Below, piece by piece: positions 10,788 through 19,527 of a stretch of DNA of 45,352 bases. Made by a program: the position numbers and the translations under genes. The stretch is from Paenarthrobacter nitroguajacolicus JCM 14115 (GTDB lineage Bacteria; Actinomycetota; Actinomycetes; Actinomycetales; Micrococcaceae), in NCBI GenBank assembly GCA_001313365.1, contig BBFS01000035.1:1-45352 (forward strand), given 5' to 3'. The notes beneath the pieces were generated by a model. It had not been told where the DNA came from and ran no database searches. It worked only from the letters and a program-made list of their open reading frames with translations. Position 1 is the first letter of the stretch, and each line of letters starts with the position of its first letter.

Positions 10788-11048
10788 CTAGACGATGTCG
10801 TGGGTCTTGGCGAAGCGTGCAATGGCGCGCTGCGTGCCCCTGCTCGCCAGGACCTGGATGAGTGTACTGACGAAGGCTGAAATCAGCGCGAAAGTCAGGG
10901 CCGAGCGAAGACTCGATTCCATGTCGTCGTTGCCCAAGGGTGGCTTGTTGCCCGTGGCCTTTTCCCACCCTTTGTTGACAAGTTTGGTACCTACGAAGCC
11001 TGCTCCGAGACTTACTCCGGCGCCGATCAGCTTGAAGAAGAGGTTCAT
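10788..11048 (-). CDS. DUF4235 family small membrane protein
   Basis: An intact 86-residue protein. The arrangement MNLFFKLIGAGVSLGAGFVG, then LVNKGWEKATGNKPP, then a second membrane segment ALTFALISAFVSTLIQVLA and a charged end matches the actinobacterial DUF4235 family, two-helix membrane proteins of unknown function. Convergent with the Mrp operon, sharing the terminator. Nothing in the sequence suggests a specific partner. Confidence 0.75.
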   Translation of the reverse strand: MNLFFKLIGAGVSLGAGFVGTKLVNKGWEKATGNKPPLGNDDMESSLRSALTFALISAFVSTLIQVLASRGTQRAIARFAKTHDIV

Positions 11049-11084
11049 GCTCCCAGCCTAACCGGCTCCAGCTCGTTCCAAGCG

Positions 11085-11780
11085 CTAGCGGCGGTTTTCC
11101 CGCTCCTTGAGGAAGGCAGCCATGGAGCCGACAGGTGCCAGTACCGGAACAACATCGTGTTCGGCCGACCAAAGAGCATCCACGGTGGCGAACCCGGCGA
11201 TTTCTTTGAGCAGGTAGTACGTGGGCGGCATCAGCTTCAGGGTGCCCGCGGCCTCCGCCGTAAGAATGTCCGCTACCGGCATCCACAGTGATTGCCAGGC
11301 TTCCGTGGTCTGGTGCCGGGGTTCGGCCCGGGGGAGGGCTTGGCAACATAAAAGTAGGTGTCGAATCGCTTGGGCATGTCGGTCGGTGTGATCCAGTTGG
11401 CCCACGGGCGGAGGTCAGAGGCGTCGATGCTGAGCCCGGCTTCCTCCTTGACTTCACGGATTGCGGCGGAAAGCACCGTTCCGGCGTTCTTGGTGGCTTC
11501 GCCCGCGCCACTGCAGATGGAGCTCTGCTGCCAGTCCGCCGCGTGGCGTTGAAGCAGGTCCGAGGGGGGGTAGTCCCAGCCGGACTCGTCCGCGGCATCC
11601 ACCCGTCCACCGGGGGAAGACCACCATGCCGGCGGCGAAGTCCATGGTGCTCACCCTGTGCTGGACAAAGGCTTCGAGTCCGCCCGGGGGCGTCACGGAG
11701 GAGGATGACGCTCGCGGCCAGGCGCGGCTGGGGGCACTTCTGTGGGAAGGGGGGAGGTCTTGCTGGGGAAGGTCAGTCAT
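11085..11780 (-). CDS. NUDIX hydrolase, NUDT19-like branch
   Basis: A hydrolase for nucleoside-diphosphate-linked compounds; the closest-looking branch (long insert between the FPGG strand and the Nudix box) includes CoA/acyl-CoA diphosphatases. In order: a proline-rich start, GLEAFVQHRVSTMDFAAGMVVFPGG, the insert ADESGWDYP...LLQRHAADWQ, and the box core AAIREVKEEAGLS with the REXXEE metal-binding glutamates. Then comes PTDMPKRFDTYFYVA, a substrate-loop segment typical of this branch, and the helical tail PTYYLLKEIAGF. Frame changes lie near 11310, 11600 and 11730. The start at 11780 is the only reasonable ATG but is uncertain. Substrate not determined. Confidence 0.75.
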
Positions 11781-11828
11781 GAAGGTGCCCCCTTTGCCGC
11801 GGTGGATTCTGCTGGTTCATTCTCTCAG

Positions 11829-12062
11829 GTCTCGTTGTGGGGGCCTGGTGTGCAGGGAATGGCGTGGGGTAAGGGTGCAGAGCGGGCCTCGCAACGCACC
11901 CCCCCCGTCTTGTTGTGGGGGGGCCTGGTGTGCAGGGAATGGTGTGGGGGTAAAAGTGCAGAGCGGGCCTCGCAACGCGCCCCCCCCGTCTTGTTGTGGG
12001 GGCCTGGTGTGCAGGGAATGGTGTGGGGGGAAGGGCGCAGAGCGGGCCTCGCAACGCACCAC
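11829..12062. repeat. Three tandem ~80-bp units, each able to fold into a hairpin
   Basis: Units begin at 11829, 11907 and 11988 (periods 78 and 81 bp). Each contains GTTGTGGGGGCC near its start and GGCCTCGCAAC near its end, which pair (with one G-U) around a loop holding TGCAGGGAATGG. Units 1 and 2 end in C8. Reading frames through it on both strands encode only low-complexity repeats, so I do not call a gene. It occupies the whole gap between the NUDIX gene and the TPP riboswitch. Confidence 0.85.
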
Positions 12063-12153
12063 CACTGCCGATTGTGACCGCCTGCCTGCAACAGACCAAC
12101 ACCCGCCACAGACTCAGGTGTAAACTGAACCAGCCCATCAGCAGATTTGATAA

Positions 12154-12272
12154 CGACAGGGGGAGCGCCGCCGTCGGACTCTGCAGAGATGCAGGAGACG
12201 CGAGGGCGCTGAGAGTGCGGACAGCCGCAGACCCTCGAACCTGATCCGGTTAGTACCGGCGCAAGGGAGTCG
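12154..12272 (+). ncRNA. TPP (thiamine pyrophosphate) riboswitch
   Basis: A THI-box. P1 is formed by CGAC (12154) with GTCG (12269-12272). The 5' strand GGGGAGCGCC pairs with the strand leading into GGCGCTGAGAG, which holds the conserved CUGAGA, and the 3' core ACCTGATCCGGTTAGTACC followed by GGCGCAAGGGA is nearly invariant in this class. It precedes the thiamine ECF transporter operon, which it should turn off when TPP is plentiful. Confidence 0.93.
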
Positions 12273-12337
12273 AGCTTCTCAGAGTGTCCGGATCCGGGCG
12301 GCGCAGGCCAGCCGGATTCCGGGGGGGAGCACTTTCC

Positions 12338-12357
12338 CCTCCTGTAACCTCAGGAGG
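12338..12357 (+). promoter_or_regulatory. Ribosome-binding-site hairpin, expression platform of the TPP riboswitch
   Basis: CCTCCT at 12338-12343 is perfectly complementary to the ykoE Shine-Dalgarno AGGAGG at 12352-12357, with an 8-base loop. Folding would hide the ribosome-binding site. A G-rich stretch at 12321-12330 could compete for the CCTCC strand. This suggests translational control by the riboswitch. Seen by base-pairing only. Confidence 0.55.
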
Positions 12358-12363
12358 CAGAAA

Positions 12364-12988
12364 ATGACCACGGTAAACGTGAAGAAGACCAGTTATAACT
12401 GGCGTGTTGTAGACATCGTTGTGGCGGCCTTGATCGCCATCGCGGGCGGCGTGATCTTCTGGGCATGGTCCCAAGGCGCCGCACTGGTATCCATCCCCCA
12501 TGAACGCGACGTATCCGCCTCTCACCGGCCTGATTGCCGGCGGCTGGATGATCCCCGCGGTCCTGGGCATGCTCATTATCCGCAAGCCGGGTGCAGCCCT
12601 GTTCTGCGAAACTGTTGCCGCCACCGGTGAGCTCATCATGGGTTCGCAGTACGGCACCACCGTGCTCATCTCCGGCGTTCTGCAGGGCCTGGGCGCGGAA
12701 CTCATCTTTGCCGCCTTCCGGTACAAGAAGTTCAACCTGCCCACTGCCCTCCTCGCCGGTGCGGGCGCGGGCCTCTTCTGCGGCCTGAACGACTCCTTCC
12801 TCCCGTGGGGGGGTTGGAACATCGCCTATGAAGCCGTCGACAAGCTGGCCTACATCACCTTCACCTCAATTTCCGGCGCAATCATCGCGGGCGCACTCTC
12901 CTGGGTGGCGACACGTGGCCTGGCCAAGACCGGCGTGCTGAGCTCCTTCGCCTCGCGCAAGGCCGCTTCGGAGCCCGTCTTCAGCTGA
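12364..12988 (+). CDS. ykoE: ECF transporter S component, YkoE family (thiamine/HMP)
   Basis: The substrate-binding membrane subunit of an ECF importer for thiamine or its hydroxymethylpyrimidine moiety. About 205 residues with six membrane segments: NWRVVDIVVAALIAIAGGVI, MNATYPPLTGLIAGGWMIP, LISGVLQGLGAELIFAAFR and others, plus WNIAYEAVDKLAYI near the end, typical of YkoE. One extra C in the C5 run near 12494 (SIPMNATYPP) splits it. ATG 12364 has AGGAGG six bases upstream. It is the first gene after a TPP riboswitch and overlaps the ATPase gene by one base. Confidence 0.87.
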
Positions 12989-14592
12989 TGTCGGCCACGC
13001 AAAGCGGCACGGTGAGGCCTGCCGCCATCTCAGCCGAGGGCTGGGGGGGTTGGCGGCATGCCGGCCGTGCCCAAGCTGCCATTCACGGCCTCGACATTCG
13101 GATCGAACCAGGGGGGGAGCGCGTACTGCTGCTCGGACCTTCGGGTGCCGGCAAATCCACGCTCCTTCATGCCCTCGCCGGGGGGGTGCTGGGGGGGGAT
13201 GAGGAAGACGACTCGGATGAGACCGGCTCCCTGCTGATCGACGGCGTGGCGCCCCGCGAGCAGCGTGGACGCGCGGGACTGATGCAGCAGGACCCCGAGA
13301 CGCAGGTGGTTTTGTCGAGGGTTGGCGACGACGTTGCCTTCGGTGCAGAGAACCTTGCCGTGCCGCGGGACGAGATTTGGTCCCGTGTCCATGAAGCGCT
13401 CGACGACGTCGGGTTGCGTACCGCTGCCGGCGGAGGTCTGGCGTTGGATCACCCGACGGTGGCGCTCTCAGGCGGTCAGAAGCAGCGCCTTGCGCTTGCG
13501 GGCATTTTGGCGATGCGGCCCGGGCTGATCCTGTTGGACGAACCAACCGCCAACCTGGATCCTGCAGGCGTGCTGGAGGTCCGTGATGCTGTAGGGCGAT
13601 GCCTGGACAAGACCGGCGCCACGCTGGTTGTGGTGGAACACCGCGTCTCCGTGTGGAAAGACCTGGTGGACAGGATTGTGGTCTTGCAGCCAGGGTCGGC
13701 CGCAGGATCCAGCACGGCCGCAGGGACCGGGAATGCTGCCGGCGGCGTCCTCTTGGACGGCCCTCCCGACCAGGTCCTTTCCGAGGCCCGCACCCTGCTG
13801 ATGTCGGCTGGCGTCTGGGTGCCGGGGTACGTTCCGGCAACCCGCACCCGCCGTAAAGAACCGGACGCCGCGCAGCTTCTCCTCGCAGCCCAGGACCTTG
13901 CTGTTTCCCGACTAAAGCCACGGCGCAAAGGTTTCAAAACCATCCCGCCTGTTCCGGTGCAAACGGGCATCAATGCGCAGGTCCGGGCAGGCCAAGCCCT
14001 GACCATTACGGGTCCCAATGGTGCCGGAAAGTCCACGTTTGCGCTCACGTTGGCAGGCCTTTTGGCGCCCGTGGACGGCAAAGTGAGTGCCGCCGTCGAA
14101 CTTTCCGAGGGTGCGGGCATTGATCCGTTCAAGTGGAAAGCAGACCAGCTGATTTCCCGCATCGGGACGGTGTTCCAGGAGCCGGAACATCAGTTCGTCA
14201 CGGGCAAGGTCCTGGATGAGTTGATGTTTGGTCCGAAGCATCTGGGCCACGGCGAGGAGCGCGTGGACGAGTTGCTGGAACGGTTGCGGCTCACCCATCT
14301 CGTCGACGCCAATCCGTATACGTTATCCGGCGGGGAAAAGCGCCGGCTCTCGGTGGCCACGGTGCTGGCCGCGCACCCCAAAGTCCTTGTTCTGGACGAG
14401 CCAACGTTTGGCCAGGACGCGAATACCTGGGCCGAGCTGGCGTCGTTCCTTTCCGAGTTGCTGGACGCCGGAACCGCGGTGGTCTCCGTAACCCACGATC
14501 AGGAATTCAGTGCTGTACTCGGCGGAACCGAACTACGGCTCGGCCCGATACCGCAAGGCAGAGCAACGCATCAGGAAGCGGGTGCAGCTTGA
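12988..14592 (+). CDS. ykoD: ECF transporter duplicated ATPase subunit, YkoD type
   Basis: A 534-residue intact frame with two ABC ATPase domains in one chain. Domain 1: Walker A GPSGAGKST (about residue 51), signature LSGGQKQRLALAG, Walker B LILLDEPTANLDP. Domain 2: Walker A GPNGAGKST (about residue 345), signature LSGGEKRRLSVA, Walker B VLVLDEPTFGQD. This is the fused EcfA1/A2 arrangement of YkoD, powering the YkoE/YkoC importer. Four G7 runs in the first 220 bases (GWGGW, PGGE, AGGV, LGGD) look like GGGG expanded by three bases, leaving the frame intact but adding glycines, including one just after the first Walker A helix. Confidence 0.9.
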   Translation: MSATQSGTVRPAAISAEGWGGWRHAGRAQAAIHGLDIRIEPGGERVLLLGPSGAGKSTLLHALAGGVLGGDEEDDSDETGSLLIDGVAPREQRGRAGLMQQDPETQVVLSRVGDDVAFGAENLAVPRDEIWSRVHEALDDVGLRTAAGGGLALDHPTVALSGGQKQRLALAGILAMRPGLILLDEPTANLDPAGVLEVRDAVGRCLDKTGATLVVVEHRVSVWKDLVDRIVVLQPGSAAGSSTAAGTGNAAGGVLLDGPPDQVLSEARTLLMSAGVWVPGYVPATRTRRKEPDAAQLLLAAQDLAVSRLKPRRKGFKTIPPVPVQTGINAQVRAGQALTITGPNGAGKSTFALTLAGLLAPVDGKVSAAVELSEGAGIDPFKWKADQLISRIGTVFQEPEHQFVTGKVLDELMFGPKHLGHGEERVDELLERLRLTHLVDANPYTLSGGEKRRLSVATVLAAHPKVLVLDEPTFGQDANTWAELASFLSELLDAGTAVVSVTHDQEFSAVLGGTELRLGPIPQGRATHQEAGAA

Positions 14593-15386
14593 GGGATGCA
14601 CTGAACATCCGCGGCAACCACGCCCTGCTGACTCGCGCCAACCCTTTGGCGAAGTTCGTGTCGGTCTTCCTGATTTCACTGGTGCTGGCCTTGTCCATCG
14701 ACTGGGTCTCTGCGTCGACGGCGCTCCTTGCGGAACTGGCTCTCTTCCCGCTTGCCGGCCTTACCATCAGGCTTTTGTGGCAGCGGGCCTGGCCCCTGAT
14801 CATTGCGGCAGCGATCGGCGGATGGAGCACTGCAATAGTGGCGGCGGACAGCGGCGCTGTACTGCTCGACGTCGGACTCTGGTCCATCAGCGAAGGTTCC
14901 CTTGAGCTGGGGCTCGGTTTCATGCTGCGCGGTTTGGCGATCGCGTTGCCGGCGATCCTGCTGATGACCTGCACCGACCCCCCCACCGACCTGGCCGATG
15001 CGCTGGCGCAGAAGGCCAAGCTGCCGCACCGCTTTGTCCTCGGATCGTTAGCTGCGATGAGGCTTGTAGGGCTCATGGCAGAGGAATGGCAAACCATAGG
15101 AATGGCCCGCCGCGCCCGCGGAGTCGGTTCCCAAGGCAGCCCCTTCCAGCGGTTGAAGGCCACGCTCGGCCAGAGTTTCGGTCTGTTGGTTCAGGCGGTT
15201 CGGCGGGCATCCCGACTGGCAGTGACCATGGAAGCGCGCGGCTTCGGCGGCGGGCCACGGACGTGGGCACGCGAATCCACGTACTCACTGCTGGACGTGT
15301 GGGTGGTCCTTGGCGGATTGGTCATCGCGGCCGGCGCAGTGCTGGCGGCCGTGGGTGCGGGAACCTGGAGTTTCGTCTGGCGCTAG
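14589..15386 (+). CDS. ykoC: ECF transporter T component, YkoC type
   Basis: The energy-coupling membrane subunit. An intact 265-residue frame from TTG 14589, overlapping the ykoD stop by four bases (TTGA). It has the CbiQ/EcfT family features: N-terminal TRANPLAKFVSVFLISLVLA, six membrane segments, and coupling-helix motifs of the Ala-Arg-Gly type, here MARRARGVG and MEARGFGGG, which contact the ATPase. It completes a YkoE-D-C importer. C7 at 14979 (TDPPTDL) probably represents CCCC. Confidence 0.87.
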   Translation: MRDALNIRGNHALLTRANPLAKFVSVFLISLVLALSIDWVSASTALLAELALFPLAGLTIRLLWQRAWPLIIAAAIGGWSTAIVAADSGAVLLDVGLWSISEGSLELGLGFMLRGLAIALPAILLMTCTDPPTDLADALAQKAKLPHRFVLGSLAAMRLVGLMAEEWQTIGMARRARGVGSQGSPFQRLKATLGQSFGLLVQAVRRASRLAVTMEARGFGGGPRTWARESTYSLLDVWVVLGGLVIAAGAVLAAVGAGTWSFVWR

Positions 15387-15993
15387 CGGGCCCGCTGCTC
15401 CTGGATCTCATCAAAGCCCGCCCGTGTCAGGAACCCTAGCTGGGCTTCCTTCTCCGCCAACTGAATGATGGGTCCCAGCTCGAAGCACGTCGCTTCCAGC
15501 CGACGAAGGGCCTTGGCATTGCGGGAGTCCGGCTCCACCACGATCCTGTCCTTGCCCGGCAGGGAGAACATGTACTTGATCAAGGACGTGCCCAGCCGCG
15601 GGGGTGAAATGCGGAATGGGCCGAGTAGCCGGGGGCCAGCAGCAGGTGCATGCCGATGTCTTCCTCGCGGGCTGGGTAGCCTCGCCGACGGGATCGTGCA
15701 GCGGCTCGTACGTCTGGAAGAGGGCCAAAGGCTCCCCCCCGTCCATGATGGCCAGGAACGCGTGGTGGGTTTCCAGGGAGTCAAGGAACTCGTAGATCCC
15801 CCCCAGGACTTCTTCGCGGGAGTTCTCCGTCATTCCCCCCAGAACTTTGCCCGGGGCTGGGTCACCCATTCGAAGATGAGGTCGATGTCCTCGATGGGTA
15901 CTAACGGAACAATGCGGAGCGCACCCCCCCAGCTTCCAGGTCTTCGGAGTAGACGGTGGTGCGGACGGAAAAGTCCTGGGTGGTGGTGGTCAT
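15383..15993 (-). CDS. Siderophore-type GNAT acyltransferase (IucB/AlcB/MbtK-like)
   Basis: Transfers an acyl group from acyl-CoA to a hydroxylamine or amine of a siderophore building block in related systems. After repair it begins MTTTTQDFSVRTTVYSEDLE and contains LIFEWVTQPRAKFWGM, YEFLDSLETHHAFLAIMDGE, YEPLHDPVGEAYP and EDIGMHLLLAPG, the hallmark blocks of this GNAT branch, then RIVVEPDSRNAKALRRLEA for CoA binding. About 200 residues. It lies 59 bp downstream of the acylase gene on the same strand, so both are probably read from the iron-box promoter. The stop overlaps the convergent ykoC stop. Errors near 15620-15660, 15740, 15800 and 15850. Confidence 0.77.
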
Positions 15994-16052
15994 GGTTTCC
16001 TTCGGGCTGTGGGTCGGGCTGTGGGCGGGACTGATGCGGGAACAGGAATGAG

Positions 16053-18191
16053 TCAGGGCGTGTCGTTGGTCAGAAGCGACCATTCAGTGACCACCGGGGG
16101 CGAGTTCCCCCCCGGCTGTCCAGAGCGGGAGTTGGTCGGCGAAGTGCTTGTGATCAGGCACGCCGGAGGCGCCGAATGGCACGATCCAGCGGCTGTTCTG
16201 CCGATCGGCCAGGTCCCACACGTAGCGGGCCACGGGCCCGCGGAAGCTACGGTCATCGACGCCGGGGGGAGGCTCTCGGTGCACAGTACACACCCGGTAT
16301 CTCCACTGAGGTCGCAGTGGGTGCCGACGTTGCGAGCGGGCCAGGGAGGACATGAACCGGCAGGAGCTTGTGCCGGTCGCCCCCCCAGGCAGCACCATTC
16401 AGCATGGATTCCTCCAACGCGGCGTCTTCTAGCGCCGCGGCAGCTTCCACTCCGACGCTGATGCCAAGCTCGGAGCCACGGACCAGCAGGGTCTCAAGGG
16501 CAAAACCGACGCGCGACGCCACTGACAACCACGGCCCGAACAATGGTGAGTAGCCTGTGGGCTCATTCAAGGGCGCAAGCGCGGAATGCCGCGCCAGGCG
16601 CTGGACCAGCGCACCACGCCACGCAGCGAAAACGGCGGCGCGATGGCTGCCGGCTTCCATGAGGCCATCCCAGTCCAACAGGAGGACCCGCAAATCCTTC
16701 GCCTCCTTGGAGAGATCCTGGACGTCCAGGCCGGAGAGCATCGAACGGAACAACGGCCACGGACCCAGTAGCGTGTCCGTGTGGATGGCTTGCATATTGT
16801 CTACGGACAAAGGCCCGGGAGCCAGTTCCAGCAATTCCCGGATGCGCCGGGCACGATGTGCAGGTGCAAACTCCATGGCCACTTGGTCACCGCCTCCTGC
16901 CGCGCGGTCATTCGCGCTCACGGCAAACTGCTGGACCTCGGTGCGAGGCAGGATCACGTACTGGCCCTCCCACTCATGACGGGCGGAGAAGGCCGGAGCG
17001 GGCAGGCGCCGGTTGGCCGGATTGCGCTGCGGGACCAGCCCGGCAACGAAGTGCCTCACAGACCCGTGAACGTCGGCGGCCACCACACTGTTAACGGGCT
17101 CAACCCAGGCATCGAAGGCAGCCTCCACCTCGGAGACGCTTTGGCTCCGTAGCAACGGCAGGAGGGCCTCGAACCCCAGCCGCCCCTGAACCCTGGCCGG
17201 GAAGCGCAAACTGAGGGCGCCGCCGTCGGGCGTTTCCGAGATGACCGGACCCCCGATCGGTCTCGATAATCTCAACGGACACAGCCTCACCGTCGCGGAC
17301 GCGGATGGTTTCGGAACTCACGACGGCGGGTTCCCAGCCTTCCGCTCCGCGCGCCTCGATGCGCTCACCCGTGAAGTCGCTGACCCGGCGCAACTCCTCG
17401 ATGAAGAGATCCTGGTAGTCGGCCATGGCGTTGGTGATGGCCCAAGCGGTGCTGCCCGTATGGGCAAAATGGGGGGGAGGCCGGGAACACCCGGGAACGC
17501 GAATCCGATCGCATCGAACTCCGGGCAGGCGAGCCGTATTTGCTGGTAGACGCCGGGCAGTTCCATGAGGCGGTGGGGGGGTCGCCGGCAATCAAGGGAA
17601 GCCCACTGGCCGTCGTCGATCCATGCGCTGCCCAAGCGTTGCTGCCTGACCAAACCGGTGCTTCGATGCTGAACAAGCTCACGGCGTCGTCGCCGAGTGT
17701 CCGCGCGACGTGGGCCCGGAACAGTTTGTTGGGGGGGAAGGTGGAAAACAGGATGTGGTGGACCAGGAAGACGCCGAGCGGGGTCCACGGATTCCACGGC
17801 TCGGGGATGCTGCCGGATTCTTCGAACTCGGGCCCTCCGCGTCGGCCGTCTGACAGGGCCTGGTTGATGCCCGCCACGTATTGTCCGCACCAGCGCTGAG
17901 TGGCGGCGTCGAGGTTCTCAAAGCAGCGACGCGCGGTGTCATCCAGCCGGGCTTGCCGGGCGAACCGGTCCCAGACCACCACGTCTGCACCCAATGCCTC
18001 AGCTGCGCGGCCCTCCGAGCGCCACCGTTCCAGCTCGATCTGCCACGAGCGGTCCGTGGCCGCATTCATACCCTGGAGAAAGGCGAGTTCATCGGCGGAA
18101 TCGGCCCATAAGTGCGGGATTCCCCCACTCATCGCGGTACGTTCCGGGGGCCGCTGCCGGGGCGGGTTGGTGCGTGGGGGGCAGGCGTCAT
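16053..18191 (-). CDS. Penicillin-acylase-family N-terminal-nucleophile hydrolase, iron-regulated
   Basis: An amidohydrolase precursor of about 715 residues that normally cuts itself into alpha and beta chains. The alpha part has [20 protein letters not shown] and [16 protein letters not shown]; the linker ends before GSNAWA, whose serine would be the catalytic N-terminus of the beta chain; then [19 protein letters not shown] and the C-terminal [21 protein letters not shown] see no clear signal peptide. ATG 18191 is chosen because it lies in the repaired frame with GAGAG upstream; GTG 18204 is the alternative. Errors at about 16130, 16262, 16380, 17250, 17470, 17575, 17735, 18125 and 18170. 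An iron box lies 22 bp upstream and a siderophore-type acyltransferase follows, so the substrate may be an acylated siderophore or precursor (inference). Confidence 0.85.
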
Positions 18192-18212
18192 AATCTCTCG
18201 CCACTTTCGAGC

Positions 18213-18231
18213 TTAGGTTAGGCTTACTTTA
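18213..18231. promoter_or_regulatory. DtxR/IdeR-type iron box in a divergent promoter
   Basis: TTAGGTTAGGCTTACTTTA matches 16 of 19 positions of the DtxR/IdeR operator consensus TTAGGTTAGGCTAACCTAA. It sits between the divergent acylase-acyltransferase genes and the siderophore-interacting protein gene, so iron-loaded repressor would shut both directions. Confidence 0.75.
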
Positions 18232-18292
18232 GCTCAAGATAAATGGCTTTGGCCTCGTTCACAAATCGTGGACATTCGTGAAGGAGTGTTGC

Positions 18293-19028
18293 TTGAAGCG
18301 CAATTGGGAAGCGTCGTCCTCAAAGTCATGGGCGCCAAGGACTTCACCCTGGAGGTCACGGGCCGGGACGAGATCACCCCCCCGGACTTCCTCCGCGTGC
18401 ACGTGCGTGACGGCGGACTACTGGAGCGCAGCGGCCTGCATCCCACCATGTAGATCCGGCTCTGGTTCAACGATTCCGGCAAGGCTCACCAGCGCGCCTA
18501 CACGTTGGTCAACGCCTCCCCCCCGCGGATGGTACGTTCAGCATGGACTTCGCGATGCACGACGCGTCGCAGCGGATTGGGCCCGTTCCGTGCAGCCCGG
18601 CGACACCATTGACGCCACTGTCCAAGGCAGTTCCTTCACCTTCCGCATCCCGCTCCGCGCCGGATCTGGTTGGTGGGGGACCTGCGTCCATCCCGGCAGT
18701 CAACTCGCTGCTGGACGAGCGCCAGCGCGTTGCCGCGGGCGCGGCGCCAGTGACCGCTTGGCTTGAATACCAGCACGACGCCGACACCTCGCTTGAGGTG
18801 CGTACCTCCGATTCCGACGTCGTCACCTGGATTCCGCGCAAACGCGACGGCGCCGCTTTGGTGGAGGAAGTCTGCGGTGCACTAACAGCGGACACTGTTT
18901 CCGTTAGCGAAGACTTCTTCTGGATCGCATGCGAAGCCTCAAGCACGCGGGCAATCGTCAAGCACCTGCGGAAAGAACTCGGAGTGGACAAGCACCGGAT
19001 TGATGCGCTCGGGTACTGGCGGGTCTAG
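18293..19028 (+). CDS. Siderophore-interacting protein (FAD-binding ferric-siderophore reductase)
   Basis: Reduces imported ferric siderophores to release iron. About 245 residues after repair: N-terminal FAD domain with VLKVMGAKDFTLEVTG, DEITPDFLRVHV and the flavin motif HQRAYTLVNA; NAD(P)H part with SIPAVNSLLDERQ; and the family ending SEDFFWIACEASSTRAIVKH followed by DALGYWRV. TTG 18293 is chosen: AAGGAG lies six bases upstream and KRNWE follows, as in relatives. Problems: a missing G near 18308, C7 at 18368-18374 (ITPDF read as ITPPDF), a TAG at 18451-18453 where tryptophan is expected (TMWIRLWF), and C or other errors near 18520, 18580 and 18660. Confidence 0.85.
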
Positions 19029-19042
19029 TTCTTCTTCGCGGG

Positions 19043-19520
19043 TTACTCGCGCCAGTTGAGGAAGCCCTTCTTCCCCCCCTCCGGCGGAGTGAGCACAACG
19101 TCGCGGCCGTACTTCTTCCTGGCGTCAGCCCCCCCGGAGAATGCGTCCGGAACAATGCGGACCGCTTTAGTCACCTTGCCGTCCTTCAAGAAGACAAAGA
19201 GTGCCGGTGAAGCGGTATAGCGGCTCTCCTTGGTGAGGGGGTTCGCCAAAGGCCTCCTCAATGTCCTTGGCCGGGGGTTCCCGACGTGACAAAACCTGCT
19301 TGGTCCCAGTCGAAGTCCGTGGCGTCGGCCAGCTTGAGCGATGTGCCGTTCTTGGCGGACTCCAGGACTTGATCGTTGAGGTGATCGTTCGTTTCGGGCA
19401 TGACGGATCCTCCGAGGGAACAGGATGCCAAGCGCAGGCCAGGACAACGGTGAGCAAGGTGGTAACGGTGACGCGGAGCGCTGCAGTCTTGGGGGGCGGC
19501 GTCGTAAGTTGTTGATGCAT
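19043..19520 (-). CDS. Putative lipoprotein downstream of the WXG/DUF6973 gene
   Basis: I do not recognise a family. ATG 19520 gives a basic start, the hydrophobic stretch VTVTTLLTVVL and then a possible lipobox ending in ACA (cysteine near residue 28), suggesting a lipid-anchored exported protein of about 155 residues. After repair the mature part reads LNDQVLESAKNGTSLKLADA, then TDFDWDQ, AKDIEEAFGEPLTKESRYTA, ALFVFLKDGKVTKAVRIVPD and the end KKGFLNWRE. Errors lie near 19410, 19280, 19240, 19130 and 19070. It starts 8 bp after the stop of the WXG/DUF6973 gene, so the two are co-transcribed. A role as an immunity or partner protein is only a guess. Confidence 0.5.
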
Positions 19521-19527
19521 GGACGAG

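Noticed and set aside
10717..10880. C-terminal extension of MnhG
   Set aside because: It runs through a perfect terminator hairpin and into the convergent DUF4235 gene. Removing one G from a G5 run yields a normal end at 10716.
11773..12138. Repeat protein gene on the minus strand
   Set aside because: All three minus frames are open only because of the tandem DNA repeats. There is no ribosome-binding site or plausible composition.
16053..18191. IucA/IucC siderophore synthetase
   Set aside because: The iron context suggested it, but the motifs ([15 protein letters not shown], final RYVWDLADR) are those of penicillin acylases.
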